Made by a program: the position numbers and the translations under genes. A DNA stretch of 64,000 bases from Chaenocephalus aceratus. Lineage: Eukaryota > Chordata > Actinopteri > Perciformes > Channichthyidae. How positions within the stretch are numbered: position 1 is the first letter of the stretch; each line of letters begins with the position of its first letter. The DNA is taken from contig CM043788.1 in the NCBI GenBank assembly GCA_023974075.1, forward strand, positions 13,543,216-13,607,215, read 5' to 3'. Shown piece after piece: positions 44,594 to 56,885 of this stretch. The notes beneath the pieces were generated by a model. That model saw only the letters and a list, made by a program, of their open reading frames with translations. It searched no databases and was not told the origin of the DNA.

Positions 44594-44869
44594 ACAGTAA
44601 GAGGAGTACTTACTTCCGGGTGTAAAATTCTCCGTTATCCAATGGGAATGGATGCTCACATTGCCTTTAAGGGCAGCCGGCATAAACGAATGCCGTGCTT
44701 CCATGAGCGTCAAATCCCGACGCAGATGGGAATACATTGCAATCAGTTGAAAGCTATTTGCGTCCCTTTATGACGCTGAAGGAGCCTAGGAGCGTCACAA
44801 TTGGACGCCACGGACACTGACCAAACGTCGCTATTGGACGCTTAGGGAGTGAGAGTGTGTTGGGATGGT

Positions 44870-45185
44870 AGGCACTGGAGACTGAAGGAGAAACTCCCAC
44901 CCACTGCAAAGTCTGTCTAAAGGCCATGGAGAAGAAGGTAGTTCCCTGATCATTCTGCACAACTTTCAGTAACCCAACGGTGTTAAAAAAAAACTTGGTC
45001 AACGCTTCAGTGATGGCAGGTGTAGTGATTCTTACGCTGGGGAATGGTCTCAGGGAACGGGTAGAGACACACATTACAGTTAGTAAGAACTGATTACCAG
45101 CCTTGGTCTTCGGCGGTTGACCAACACAGTTCTCACTAACATGTTCAAAGGGCTCACCAAAAGCTGGAAAAGGACGCAACAAAAT
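44870..45185 (-). pseudogene. Ty3/gypsy integrase fragment, upstream half
   Basis: The minus-strand frame contains PFPAFGEPFEHVSENCVG, TKAGNQFLLTVMCVSTR, ITEALTKFFFNTVGLLKVV and QNDQGTTFFS, the core of a Ty3/gypsy integrase with the Asp-Cys-type strand and NDQGT region. The usual DCVG Asp reads as Asn here. After SSAYHPNT the frame runs into the inverted repeat of the inserted element, and the gene continues at 33735. Upstream of 45185 the similarity ends. Confidence 0.75.
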
Positions 45186-46021
45186 ATGATGCCATTTTGA
45201 CCCTTACTGCATTACGTTATTTGTTGACCACAGCATAGTTTTTATGCTATTAGTTAACATTGATTTCTGTAGCCCTCAATTATACGCTTTTGCAAATTAC
45301 AAGTGTCTGTGATTCCAGTTTAAAAGACGGGACTGACGAGACCACCATTATTGTTTCATACAGTAAAATACTGTGAATAAATGGTGACTCAGTCGCAGCC
45401 GCGTAGCTGTGGGTGGGCCCGGGTGGGCCTGGGCCCACCCACATGCACGTCTGGCCCACTCACAGCCAATCAGCGCTTCATAGCGCAGAACCGGGAAGCC
45501 CAGAAGGAAGTGCCACAAACTACAGTTCATCTAGTGGCCGACAGGGGATGGATGCAAAAAGGAGCAATTCCCATAGACCCCCATGTTAAAATGCCCAACT
45601 TTACAGCAGAAATAAACATGTTTCTTGCCTGGATCCAATACAACTTATTCTGGATATAGTTAGATTCCACCTTCATGACAATGGATTAGGGAGTGCATTT
45701 TTTTTACCGTGAGTTTTTATAGTAAGTAAAGTAACTTTTGCCGTGAGTGAATGAAAGTATTATTTCTTCTTGAGGTCTGCAGTTTAGCGTGTACACATTT
45801 GCTGAATATGAAAACACTCAGTGTGTGCCCACTGTGCGACTGTCAAGGATAAACAACCTGTGCCCCCGATATATGTTGTATGTATTATTGCTACACAAAC
45901 ATTACATTGCAGTTTAAGTGTCGCCAACTACGTTTAAGAGATCTCGCCCCCGTCTGTGTGCGGGGCAGTTTACACACACGCAGCTGCTACATGCAGCAAC
46001 ACACGCACACACACGGAGGAG

Positions 46022-46190
46022 ATGGCAGAGAGAACGCGCTCCGAGGTGTGGTTAAACTATAGCCGTGTCGATGGGGACAATACTCGTTACCAAAAGTGGA
46101 ATAAGAGTTTAGCATGTAAGGGCGGTAACACGAGCAATGTGTCTAAACATTTAGCAAAAGTGCTCCACATCCAGACGAAGGAATGCACCG
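46022..46190 (+). pseudogene. BED zinc-finger fragment of a hAT transposase
   Basis: The frame reads MAERTRSEVWLNYSRVDGDN and then NKSLACKGGNTSNVSKHLAK, the layout of a ZBED-like N-terminal finger. The first Cys pair is damaged (a W stands where a Cys is expected before NKSLAC). The frame is cut by the LINE at about 46195. Confidence 0.7.
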
Positions 46191-46194
46191 GGTT

Positions 46195-46685
46195 GGACTG
46201 TCTTTCTAGCAGCTCTGTAGCTCCATCCACGACTTCCAGTCTTTGGCGTTGCAGTCTCTCGACCAGATGGAGATGGTCAGCACGCTCTCTAGGTTCCTCT
46301 GTAGAACGTGGTGAGGATGGGAGGGGGGAGCTGTGCAGGAAGTGTAGGCGCTGCTGTGCCTTCTTAAATAGTGATGTAGTGTGAGTGGACCAGGTCAGGC
46401 TGCTTGTGATATGCAGCCCCAGGAACTTGGTGCTGTCTGTAGTCTTCACTGCTGTGCCGTTGATGTGGAGTGGTGGGTGACAGTGCTTTTTGTTCCTGAA
46501 GTCGACAATAATCTGCTTTGTTTTATCGACATTCAGGATCAGGTTGTCGGTGTTACACCAGTCTGTCAGATGTTTCACCTCCTCCCTGTAGGCCTGTTGG
46601 TTGTTGTCCCTGATGAGTCCCACCACTGTTGTATCGTCCGCGTACTTTATGATGTGGTTGGTACTGAACCTGGAGCATAAGCATA
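46195..46685 (-). mobile_element. Non-LTR retrotransposon fragment, minus strand
   Basis: The minus-strand frame contains MVGLIRDNNQQAYREEVKHL, DNLILNVDKTKQIIVDFRN, STKFLGLHITSSLTW and SLFKKAQQRLHFL, the region after the YADD box of a Rex/CR1/L2-related reverse transcriptase. The clade is not certain. The catalytic box and the 3' end are missing. Confidence 0.75.
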
Positions 46686-47016
46686 AGCGCTATCGATAAA
46701 AGTAGTAGTACCGTTAAAGCCTTAACGATACCCATCCCTATGTGGATGTCAGTTTTACACACATTCTGAGGCCGCCGTACCTATGTTTGTTGTTTTCACT
46801 GCTAATTTATGCTTATGTTCTATTAGTGCATTAAAAAAATCATTAATGAAGTTTCAGCTCAGCCCCACGCTTAATATGTCTCCCCCTGGCCCACCTACAT
46901 TTCTCCAGGCCCACCCACACAATAATTCCTGGCTACGCCACTGCTCAGTCGCTGCCTCATTTCTGTTAAAATGTCTGTATTTGTGCCGACCACAGGTACC
47001 ACCATCCCCCAGAACA

Positions 47017-47020
<4 letters not shown>

Positions 47021-47104
<84 letters not shown>
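47021..47104. repeat. (CA)n microsatellite
   Basis: Uninterrupted run of more than 40 CA units. Confidence 0.97.
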
Positions 47105-47106
<2 letters not shown>

Positions 47107-49945
47107 CCACCCTTAGTCACCCTTGCTCTCTCTGTCTCCCTCCAACACAGACAGCTCTCTCCACCCTCTGGAGTCAGCCATTAGTCACTGCCGGCTGGCA
47201 GCATGAAGTTCTTATTAGATGTATTGATCAGCATGGGGAAAGATTATGGCTCTGTGTGAATGTGAGAGAGACAACCTGAGAGCCAATCCACTGTAGCACC
47301 CCAACATCTTCATCAAGAGTCCAAAACCAAAATCGAATCATTTAAGTAGTTCAAACCTGCAGGTCCGCTGCAACTCTTACTACTTTTAAATCCAGGCTGA
47401 AGACTTTTCTTTTTGTCGCTGCTTTTAATTGAACTATTCATATCTTAAACTGCACTGTAACTTTTATCCATGTACTTTTTCTTTTAATGTTTAATTGAAC
47501 TATTCATATTTTAGACTGCACTGTAACTTTAATCCATGTATTTTTCATTTTAATGTTTATTTTATTAGCTTTTCTTTTTTAATGCTTAATGTCTTTCATT
47601 TTTTGTAAAGCACTTTGAATTGCCTTGCATTGAAAAGTGCTATATAAATAAACTTGCCTTGATGCTGTATGCTGACAACCACAGCACAAAATGCATCACA
47701 AGAGTTCTCCCAAACACTAATGGTGTTACAGTCAGCACGTTAACCATTTATCTTATTTTTTTAGAGGGAAAGGGGACAGGGCGTTCTCGATACGATACGA
47801 TAATGCTTTATTGTCTGACATTTTTCTTGTATCACTGCAGCTCCTTTTGCAAGAACAAATAACAAGAAACACGGAAACAGACATTTAAAAAAACATTGCA
47901 CTGAAGACAACATGTTCAACACCCTCTAATTTGAGGATTGACTGGAGCACAAAATAGTGCATCGTTCTAAACTTTTCAGATTGTGGAATTCCCAGGAATA
48001 AAAGAACACTTGTGCTAAGAAACCCTCTTATTGACAATATATCTAGGTAAGCCTTACATCCTCTAAACTAGGCCCTTTAGTTTGTGCTTGTATAGTTTTA
48101 TGAGGCTGTGATTATTCTAAAGGTCACGACAGCTCATTGTAAACAACAAGGGCAAGATTCAAAACTTGTTGTCACGCCAACAAATGGCTATACTCTGTGG
48201 ACTAACATCATCACACATGAATACAAATGGGCTCAATGGATCCACAAGGTTTCCAGCTTTTCAATGTGTGCATTTCTCTTTAGGGACAATTTTCAGAACA
48301 GGTGAAAATTACGGTATTTGTACTGCCTTCAATAAACGTCATGGTTTTCCCCTATTCTTCCAATCCTGCTCTTCTTATTCTGTCTGCCTCTCTCAAACGC
48401 TAACTGCTCACGTCTCTCACAGTCTAAGTACTCCTGGCTGACTTTACCATTTGTGTTCTGTTCACTCATGACTGACCAAAATACAGCACGTCTTAGAAGA
48501 GAAAAAGGTCTGCTGTGTAGGCCTACATCTAATCTACAGCTCCCTCTTTCCATACCTCATCCATCCATCCATTTGTCATCTGGGTCTATTACAGCTCCTC
48601 AAAGCCCAGACAGGCCCTTCTTTATGAAAGCAGGCTGTCAGGAGAAAGCCCTCTCAACATGATGGGATGGCGGGATGCACACACAGGCGATCAGACGGAC
48701 GGACTGTTAACTGAGGCAACATTAAATTGGTCTGTGCAGTGAAACTGGCCACAGGGGCTTTACTGCAAAAGTAGTTATTTTAACAAGCCATTAAAAGCAG
48801 TGTGTATTTAAATCTTGTTTTTCTTCATGGTACAGAAACAGAGACCTGTAGGCCTAAGCTAGTTAGGTATGATTGTTTTTTTTTCAATGCAAATCAACTT
48901 CTTATTTGGATATGCCACAGGGGAAATATGAGTTTTTATTTTTACTTAAAAAGGCTAGAGATGGAGCCTGAATTAGATTAAATGCATTCTTGTTATTTTT
49001 ACTCAGTTCCTCTGGGAGACCAGTCTAATGGGGTTCCCAGAGGAACTGAGGAAAATAATCAAATGCCTCAAACAAACAAAGAAACAGCAGAGTCAGGTAA
49101 TACATTCACATTTAACTCTGGAGCAGAGCTCTCAGCAAAGAGTGCACTTAATGCTTTACACATTGAATACATCTTATTGAGCTATGTTTGTTACCTGTCT
49201 TCACTTCAAAAGTAAAATACTGTATGGATCACAGACTGTACACATACTGTACACATTGCCATCTGTATAACAATTAACACAACTTAATATAGTTTTTGTG
49301 TATAGTTTAATAGATAGCCTATACATGTGGGCTGACTCAATGATTTGGAACCTACAACTTTCTCTATAATAAACATGTAGGCAACACAGCATAATCAATC
49401 ATACTCGGCTAAACACTTCCATCTAGGGGTCAGGTGAAATCATTACATGCTCAATGACCCAGAATAGAATGAAGGTATCAACGATATCCTCTGTTATTAT
49501 TCATTTTGATATCAAAGTTACTTATTGTTTTGCAAGCAGCACCGAGAAACTGTCCAAAAATAATACGGAAAAGTCTGATCCTAATATTCTTCCAGAACAG
49601 TTTATAAATGATGGTGAAATATTTATGTTTCTAAAGTCCAGAATGAACTTTAAACCCCATAATTTAAGGCAACACAGACGTTGTGTCCGTAATAAATGAA
49701 AAAGAGATACAATTTTAAAACGTAATCAAACTTAACTATTTCCGTATCTCCTCCTCGTTGCAGTCTCTTCATCCTCTCTCCTCAGTTTGACGTCCTTTGA
49801 CCCAATTTCACCTGCTGTCATTTCAGGTAGCCTATACGTTGGTGGCATTAAGTATGGCTAACAGTCATGTAACACACCATTTAAACGTTTTTTAAAAACT
49901 GGTTATGACCAGGGGACTGCTTTTATCTCAGACACGTAGTAGTAG
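47105..49945. other. Non-coding interval with a LINE 3' end
   Basis: At 47360-47663 the + strand resembles the end of a LINE: tandem TTAATTGAACTATTCATAT words, then AAAGTGCTATATAAATAAAC as the tail. At about 47790-47830 a GATACGATACGATAATGC-type LINE tail occurs in the other orientation. A 16-bp stem lies at 49002-49050. No host exon is recognised. Confidence 0.5.
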
Positions 49946-52608
49946 CAGTGGCGGAGCTGGGGGTGGCTGGGAGTGGCCGTGGCCACCCCCAGCTGAATCC
50001 CGGCCACCCTATTGGCCACCCCAAACACCCTCACCACGGGGGCCCAAACAATTTTAGAACATTAAGAACAAAATGTTTAAGTAACCTTTCATCATTCATC
50101 AACAATTCACATAAATATAACGTTATATTGATAATGTACTCACTAAACTTACAATTCATTTAACTTATTTTCTTCCAAAAGTTAATTATCCAAAGCCTCT
50201 GTATACCCCCTTCTATTTACATGTAATGGTTTGGTCCCGCCTCCGCCTCCAAACGGCACTTTCTAGCAGAGAGTGAGAGCATGTGAGCAGGGATGCTAGT
50301 ACTTACGTGTGTGCCATTGTGACAGACAAGAATAGTCAATCCTGAGAGATAGATGTATCCTACTGTATGGGCTGATTGTGCGTTAATCTGTTGGTAATGC
50401 CTTGGGGCTCCAGTGGGAGGGATCACTGCGCTCTTCCTTGCTCGATTCTAGTGATGGGAATTCCGATTCCCTTCGGGGACACGAATCTTTTGATTCAGTT
50501 CACTTGAAAGATTCGTTCACTGATTCGTTCACCGGTTCGCGAACGACTTCTGGTGATTTGCACGTTCGCGAACGATTCGTCTTTGTACTTAATTTGTTCA
50601 GTGAGTCTTCACTACTGCCGAAGTCCGTACAAGAAGTTTGCTGGCGTAACATTTATGATATTAAAACACATTTTACACCTCACCTTGTTGCCCCATGAAT
50701 TATGCTCTGGGAATAGGCTACATATTATTTAAGGAATATAATTGGCTATTGTTAAATCTCTCATAAATGTGTGCCTGACTATATGATGTATTACAGCAGG
50801 CGAGCACGTTATACTTTCAAACCCATGCATGGACTATGTGCTTAAATCCCAAAGCATTAAACTCCATTTGGCCGAGTTCAAAGTGAATACAAAAATATAT
50901 CCTCTACATCGGTGACGATTTATTCATATTCTATAGTATGTACCCCAGGGTTGCCAACTTGGGGTACCTGGCTGGAGTGAGATTTTGATATCATGGGTTT
51001 AATTACACATATGCGCACTAAATGGTTCTACTAAATGACTGCTGTCGTGTCAGCAGCGGGACCTTAGGATATATATATACAATATATATATACAAATACA
51101 CAATATTGGACACAGACTATAAAGGGAACACAGTTTCATTCACTAATGAAAGTCAAACACATGTTTGTTTCCACTGTTTTTATTGTGTACCTATCGCGAT
51201 AAGCAATTAATTGACTTATCGTACGATAAATAAAAATGAACTCGATAAATTGAGGATGTGACGAGCAGTTTGAAAGGATGTACTTGAATTATTATTATAT
51301 ATTATCATTATGTCAGTGGTCTAAAATGGTCATACAACGGTGTCGACAATATTATCGTTTATCGCAATAATTTCCGGGAAAATGTATCCAACAAAATTAA
51401 TTATCGTGAGAGGCCTATACATGAAACACATACACACAAACAAATCTACAGACTTACTCCAAACTGCCAAACATATTACATTGCAAATACTCTCATATAC
51501 TCTTTGACTCTATTTTGGCCTAGTAGAACAATAAGCAGCAGACTTTTACTTTTTTATCATTTCTACTGGTTCTTAGATCTGCACATGCGCAATACGGGTC
51601 GGCAGTTGCGAGAGAGTATTTTTGTTGGGTAATCTATGGTAGGGCTAACCCATACAGTGGAGGAGCTCAAATCAGTATTTGCAATGTAATTACATACACG
51701 CTCCCCTTGACAGTGAAACACCATGCGTGAGGTACATTATTTCCCTGTCTCAATCCAAATTGAACTGTATGAAATAAAAAGGCACATTTGTCTTGTAGTA
51801 AATAAAAAGGGCGACCTGGAGCCAATCCTGCAATTTCCCCACAGGTGAAAAAGTTGACATGCTGAAAACCCAACCCCTGCATAGGGGTCAGGGGGGATTC
51901 TCCCCCAGGAGATTTTTTGAAATACTAACATAAAATACACATTCTGGTACTCTCTTGAGAAGAAAAATAAATACATCTATTACTACACGACATATTTAAA
52001 AAAATGAATGCCATTTTAGTTTGTTGTTACTTTGTTCTGAAAGCTGAACCTGCTGCTCCTCACAGAGAGAAGAGGGAAGAGGCTGTGAATCACTTTACAT
52101 TGTGGATAAGGGTAGATAGCCCCCATTGTTCTGTGTGTCAAAATGAAAGACAGCCCACACACCTACCAATCATCAAACCGTGGGGTCTTATTTCATTACG
52201 TGTTGATTTCTATCAACACGTAATGTTGTATCGATGTATATAGAGATGTACTACAGCAAAAGTATTCTCCGTCAGGACTTCCTGCAACAACACCACGCCG
52301 TTATCTTGATTCTGATTGGCCAGAAGACATTATCAAAGATGTTCTATTGAGAAGACGATCACTACCTGACAAAAGTTTTCAAAACCGTTTCTAGTCTTCG
52401 GTATTCTTGTTTTTGGCGTGAGAATAGTTTGGGCAGCGTGAGAGCGTGACGGAGCGTCCACACTACAGCTTCAAAAAAAGCTTGGAGCTGGGCGTGTCTG
52501 GAGTTTGGGGATTTTATTCAAGCAACACGACCAACAACCAATCACATGAATGTCCCGCCCCGGACATACAAAGCAAAAAAAACCCGGTTCTTCTCCACTA
52601 TTGCTAAA

Positions 52609-54337
52609 ATGGATGCCGGTGTTGTAGCAAGGGTAAGAAGGGCAAGAAGGGTAACACGTGTGTGTGCAAGGTTGCATAAAGTGTATACATTGTCTCGCAG
52701 GAAGCCATTTAGTGTGTGTCACTGTTGGGTACACATCCTATACTCCGAAAACAGTTTGCAACGGGGGGAATACCACGTTCTGGTCCAAGAGCTCCGTCTG
52801 GATGACAACCTCTTTCAGAAATACTTCAGGATGAGCAAAGACGTGTTTGACGAGTTGCTCGGAAAAGTGGGTCCACTCATTACAAAGGCTCACACCCATC
52901 TGCGTTTGTCAATCGGACCTGCAGAGCAACTCGCCATATGCCTACGGTACGTTTTGTGTATTTCTACTTCTTTCATCTGACTCTGTATAGAAGGAGAGAG
53001 AATGCATGAATGAAGTCTGTGATTTAGTTCAGATGGATAACATTAATTAAGATAGCTAGGTAAACAAAGTATGTGGGGGGGGGGTGTCTGTGATCAATGT
53101 GTGATCTGTGTGTGTGGGGGGGGATCTGTGTGTGTGTCTGTGATCAATGTTGTGTCTGTGATCTGTGTGTGTCTGTGATCTGTGTGTGGGGGGGGGGTCT
53201 GTGATCTGTGTGTGTGGGGGGGGGTATGTGTGTGTGTCTGTGATCTGTGTGTGTGATCAGTGTGTGGGGGGGGGTCTGTGTGTATGTCTGTGATCAATGT
53301 GTGTCTGTGATCTGTGTGTGTCTGTGATCTGTGTGTGTGGGGGGGGGTCTGTGTGTGTGTCTGTGATCTGTGTGTGTGTGGGGTCTGAATAAATATATTT
53401 TGTAATCATGTATATATATTTTTTCTCAGGTACCTGGCAACCGGTGACTCGTACAGGACCATATCATTCAGCTATCGGGTCGGGCATGCAACCGTGGCTG
53501 TCATTGTCAGGGAGGTTGCGGGTGCCATCTGGACCGCCCTGGTTGAGGAGACCATGCCGGTACCACAGACCGAGGACTGGAGAGCCATCGCTGCTGGGTT
53601 CCAGGAGCGCTGGAACTTTCCAAATTGTGTTGGTGCCATAGATGGGAAGCACGTGGTGATCCAGGCTCCGGCAAATTCTGGGTCCCTGTACTTCAACTAC
53701 AAGTCCACCCACTCCTTGGTACTGCTGGCTGTCGTGAATGCTGAGTACCTCTTCAGGGTAGTGGATGTCGGAGGTTTTGGAAGGAGCAGCGACGGTGGGA
53801 GCCTGAGGAATTCCGCTTTTGGAGAGAGCCTCAGAGATGGCAGTCTGCAGCTACCACCTGACACCGTCATCCCAGGAGCAGAGCGGCTCGGCCTTCTCCC
53901 CCATGTCTTCGTTGGAGATGAGGCTTTTCCGCTGCTGGACAACCTGCTGCGTCCGTTCCCTGGACGTCACCTCACCCGTGAAAGGAGGTTGTTCAACTAC
54001 CGACTCAGCCGGGCCAGGTTGGTGGTTGAATGTGCGTTTGGCATCCTCTCATCCCAGTGGAGAATGCTCAGGCGTGTCATCACCACCAGCCCGGAGGGTA
54101 GCAGAGTTGTGTGTGAAGGCCACCTGTGTGTTGCACAACTTCCTCTGCAGGAAGACGATAGGAAGGACATCACGCACACCTATCGCAGAGTCCACGGGTG
54201 AAGCTACTCCAACCCTGTGTGATGCACCGAGGATGGGCTCCAACAACGCCACACGCAGATCCATCCAACTGCGGGAGACCTTCAGCTCCTATTTCAATGA
54301 GGAGGGTGCAGTGCGATGGCAGCATAACGTGGTGTAG
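52609..54337 (+). pseudogene. PIF/Harbinger DDE transposase, two exons, one frameshift
   Basis: Exon 1 (52609-52946) starts MDAGVVARVRRARRVTRV and includes LRLDDNLFQKYFRMSKDVF, the N-terminal helical region. The intron 52947-53429 (GTACGT...TCTCAG) is rich in GT and G runs. Exon 2 begins at 53430 and continues in phase. The catalytic triad is Asp in GAIDGKHVVI (53641), Asp in VVDVGGFG (53764) and Glu in VECAFGILSSQWRML (54028), which fits the DDE_4 family. Near 54095-54110 the frame shifts by one base. The C-terminal KATCVLHNFLCRKT and the end RWQHNVV lie in the new frame, with stop at 54337; the original frame stops at 54201. The enzyme cuts and joins the transposon ends together with the Myb-like partner. 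An alternative in-frame ATG exists at 52546. Confidence 0.85.
53070..53395. repeat. GT/G-rich low-complexity tract in the transposase intron
   Basis: Irregular repeats of GTGATCTGTGTGTGTGTC and runs of eight or more G. It fills most of the intron and is not coding. Confidence 0.85.
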
Positions 54338-54939
54338 GGTCACCATTGTCTCCAAACCAAAAGCTCTTTTAAGAGCTACCCATATTTTCTTGAAAAAGCA
54401 AATATTCCAAATGAGCCTGAGTTTCCTGAATTGATATTATGATAGGACTAACAACCTTTTTCCTTCAGTCCTGTTTTTAGTGATAAAAATTACAACAGAT
54501 TTTCACCTGAACAATTACAGAAGACAGCACATTATATATCGACATACATGAAGCTTCTGGTATGTTGCAACTGACAAACCACATGAACAAGTCAAGACAC
54601 AGTATAGCCATAACATACTTTAAATAACTTTTATTTATGTAATGTTGTGAGTGAAGTGTGTGATGAGTGTAAAAACATGTCATGTGGATCAGTATCAGTA
54701 TGTAATTAATTAATTGTCCAGCTCTGCTGCCTCCAGGACCGCCTCGTGTATGGTCAATCTGAGCCTCAGCCTATTTCTCCTGCTGATCAGCCTCATGGTG
54801 GGCAAGAGACTCCGGAAAAAGAGCAGGTCTTCGTCCTCCTCCACCACTGGTGGTGGGGGTGGTGGTGGTGGTGGTGGCATATCCAGCATTGGACCTACGG
54901 TCAAAAGCAGATTTTCCTCAAAGGGAGACATCTCCCTTC

Positions 54940-56770
54940 CCCTTCCAGGCGAAAGTCGAGGACATCCATCGGCAGCTCCTGGTGACTGGCCCTTCCCCTC
55001 TACCTGCACCTCAGGCACCTGGTAACGCACCTCAAGCGCCGCGCCTCTCCCACCCCAACCTCTCCTCCTTCTCCCCTGTGGATGCTCTCCAAGTGGCCAA
55101 ACTGGTCAGCTCGGCCAAGACCTCCACCTGCTCCCTGGACCCCATGCCCACAGCCCTGGTCAAGGACTGCCTACCCACCCTCTGTCCCTACATGGTGGTC
55201 ATCATCAACGCTTCTCTGGCTTCTGGTATAGTCCCCACCAGCTTCAAAATGGCCTCAGTCACCCCCATACTTAAAAAACCTGGCCTGGACCCTGACGTCC
55301 TCCAGAACCACCGGCCGATCTCCAACCTTCCCTTCGTCAGCAAAACTCTGGAAAGAGTGGTCGCCGTACAACTCCATCTGTACATGTCCAACCATGAGCT
55401 CAATGAGCCCTTCCAATCCGGCTTCAGAAAGCAACACAGCACTGAGACCGCCCTCATCAAGATCACCAACGACCTCCTCATTGCTGCTGACTCTGGCCGC
55501 CTCAGCATCCTCATCCTCCTGGACCTCTCTGCAGCGTTTGACACCATCTCCCACAACATCCTCCTCACCCGCCTCTCAGACCTCCTGGGTGTCACTGGCA
55601 CAGCGCTGTCCTGGTTTACATCCTACCTCCACAACAGGAAACAGTTTGTCTCCATCAGTGGCTCAAACTCACCCCCGGCCCCAGTCCACCACGGTGTACC
55701 CCAGGGCTCTGTACTTGGCCCCCTCCTGTTCACCATTTACATGCTCCCCCTCGGCCAGATCATCCGACATCATGGACTCAACTTCCACTGCTACGCTGAT
55801 GATACCCAACTGTATCTCAGCACCACTCCATCCTCCCAGCTCCCCCCTCAGTCTCTCATCAACTGCCTGCATGACATCAAGACATGGATGTCATCAAACT
55901 ATCTGAAGCTGAACAGCGGTAAAACAGAGCTCATGGTTGTGGCACCCAAGGCACTGCTCCAGAAGGTTGGTGACTTCGTCCTTGAGGTCGACGGCTGCTC
56001 CATCTCCCCATCTCCTGAAGCCCGCAACCTGGGTGTGATCCTCGACTCCACCCTTTCCTTCCATTCCCACGTCAAGTCTGTGACCAAATCGGCTTTCTAC
56101 CACCTGCGGAACATTTCCAGACTCCGACCGTCACTCTCGGAGTCGGTTGCCGAGACCCTGGTGCATGCATTTGTCACCACCCCGCTTGGACTACTGCAAT
56201 GGTGTCCTGTTCGGGGTTCCCAACAAAACCCTGGACAGGCTCCAGTATGTCCAAAACTGTGCAGCTCGGGTCCTCACACACACAAAGCCCTGGCAGCACA
56301 TCACTCCCACCCTCATCCACCTCCACTGGTTGCCGGTCAAGTTCCGCATAACTTACAAAGTCCTCCTCCTGACCTACAAGTCCCTCCATGCCCTTGCCCC
56401 CCAGTACCTATCGGACATCCTTCACCCGCATGCCCCACCCCGGAACCTGCGGTCTTCAGACTCTGGCCTGCTCACCACCCCCCGCACCAAACTGAGAACC
56501 TTCGGGGACAGAGCCTTCAGTGTGGCAGCCCCCACCCTCTGGAACGCTCTCCCTGCGGAGATTCGCAACATCCCCACACTGGACGCCTTCAAAAGGGCCC
56601 TCAAGTCCCATCTGTTCATCAAGGCTTTCGGCCCTTAAATCTATCTGTTGTTTTGTCTGTCTGACCTTTGTTCTGTTTTGTTTTGTTTGTGCTTGCCCTA
56701 TTCCTGTAAAGCGACCTTGGGTCCCTTGAAAGGCGCTATAGAAATCCCAGTTATTATTATTATTATTATT
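54940..56770 (+). mobile_element. L2-type LINE inserted in the Harbinger accessory gene (level E)
   Basis: A 5'-truncated copy on the + strand. The frame from about 54940 encodes the pre-RT linker (SSAKTSTCSLDPMPTALVKD), reverse transcriptase motifs including [48 protein letters not shown] and [12 protein letters not shown], and the thumb. Around 56180 the frame shifts by one base, and the C-terminal part (RLDYCNGVLFGVPNKTL, LHWLPVKFRITYKVLLL, FSVAAPTLWNALPAE) continues to the stop at 56636-56638. The tail is CAGTTATTATTATT, a run of ATT units ending at 56770. The exact 5' junction within 54920-54990 is uncertain. Confidence 0.88.
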
Positions 56771-56799
56771 CTCTTTTTCCCCCGGAATCCGACTCTCGT

Positions 56800-56885
56800 C
56801 TGTGCTGGCTGGCCGGCCGGCTGGCTGGCTGACTGGCCGGCCGGCTGGCTGACTGGCCGGCTGGCTGGCTGGCTGACTAGCAGGC
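56800..56885. repeat. GGCTGGCT-type variable repeat in the accessory gene
   Basis: Tandem CTGGCTGGCCGGCCGGCT words. On the minus strand they encode repeated Gln-Pro-Ala-Ser units of the accessory protein. Confidence 0.88.

Larger units (their letters stand above)
33736..44862. mobile_element. DNA element with 220-bp terminal inverted repeats
   Basis: The arms at 33736-33955 and 44643-44862 are inverted copies of each other with very few mismatches, starting CAACACACTCTCACTCCC. They are flanked by the direct repeat GGATGGT (33729-33735 and 44863-44869). The arms contain repeated GACGC/GCGTC words. The element disrupts a Ty3/gypsy integrase gene and has itself received a second TIR element (about 33957-36091) and a retrovirus (36254-44593). 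Long arms suggest a Mutator-like or foldback element, but no transposase is present, so I leave the superfamily open. Confidence 0.82.
45396..46943 (+). mobile_element. hAT element (1548 bp) with BED fragment and LINE insertion
   Basis: The 8-bp target duplication CTCAGTCG is perfect (45388-45395 and 46944-46951). The ends are CAGCCGCGTAGCTGTGGGTG and, on the minus strand, CAGTGGCGTAGCCAGGAATT. Inside are a BED-finger fragment on the + strand (46022-46190), a LINE fragment on the minus strand (46195-46685), and near 46715-46740 a terminus-like CATAGGGATGGGTATCGTTA on the minus strand, which suggests that yet another hAT is embedded. Confidence 0.88.

Noticed and set aside
46783..47184. Open frames rich in Thr-His or Cys-Val
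   Set aside because: Produced by the (CA)n run; the same applies to the frames at 63423-63817.
55188..56389. Minus-strand open frames over the LINE reverse transcriptase
   Set aside because: Shadows of the + strand LINE frame, without motifs.
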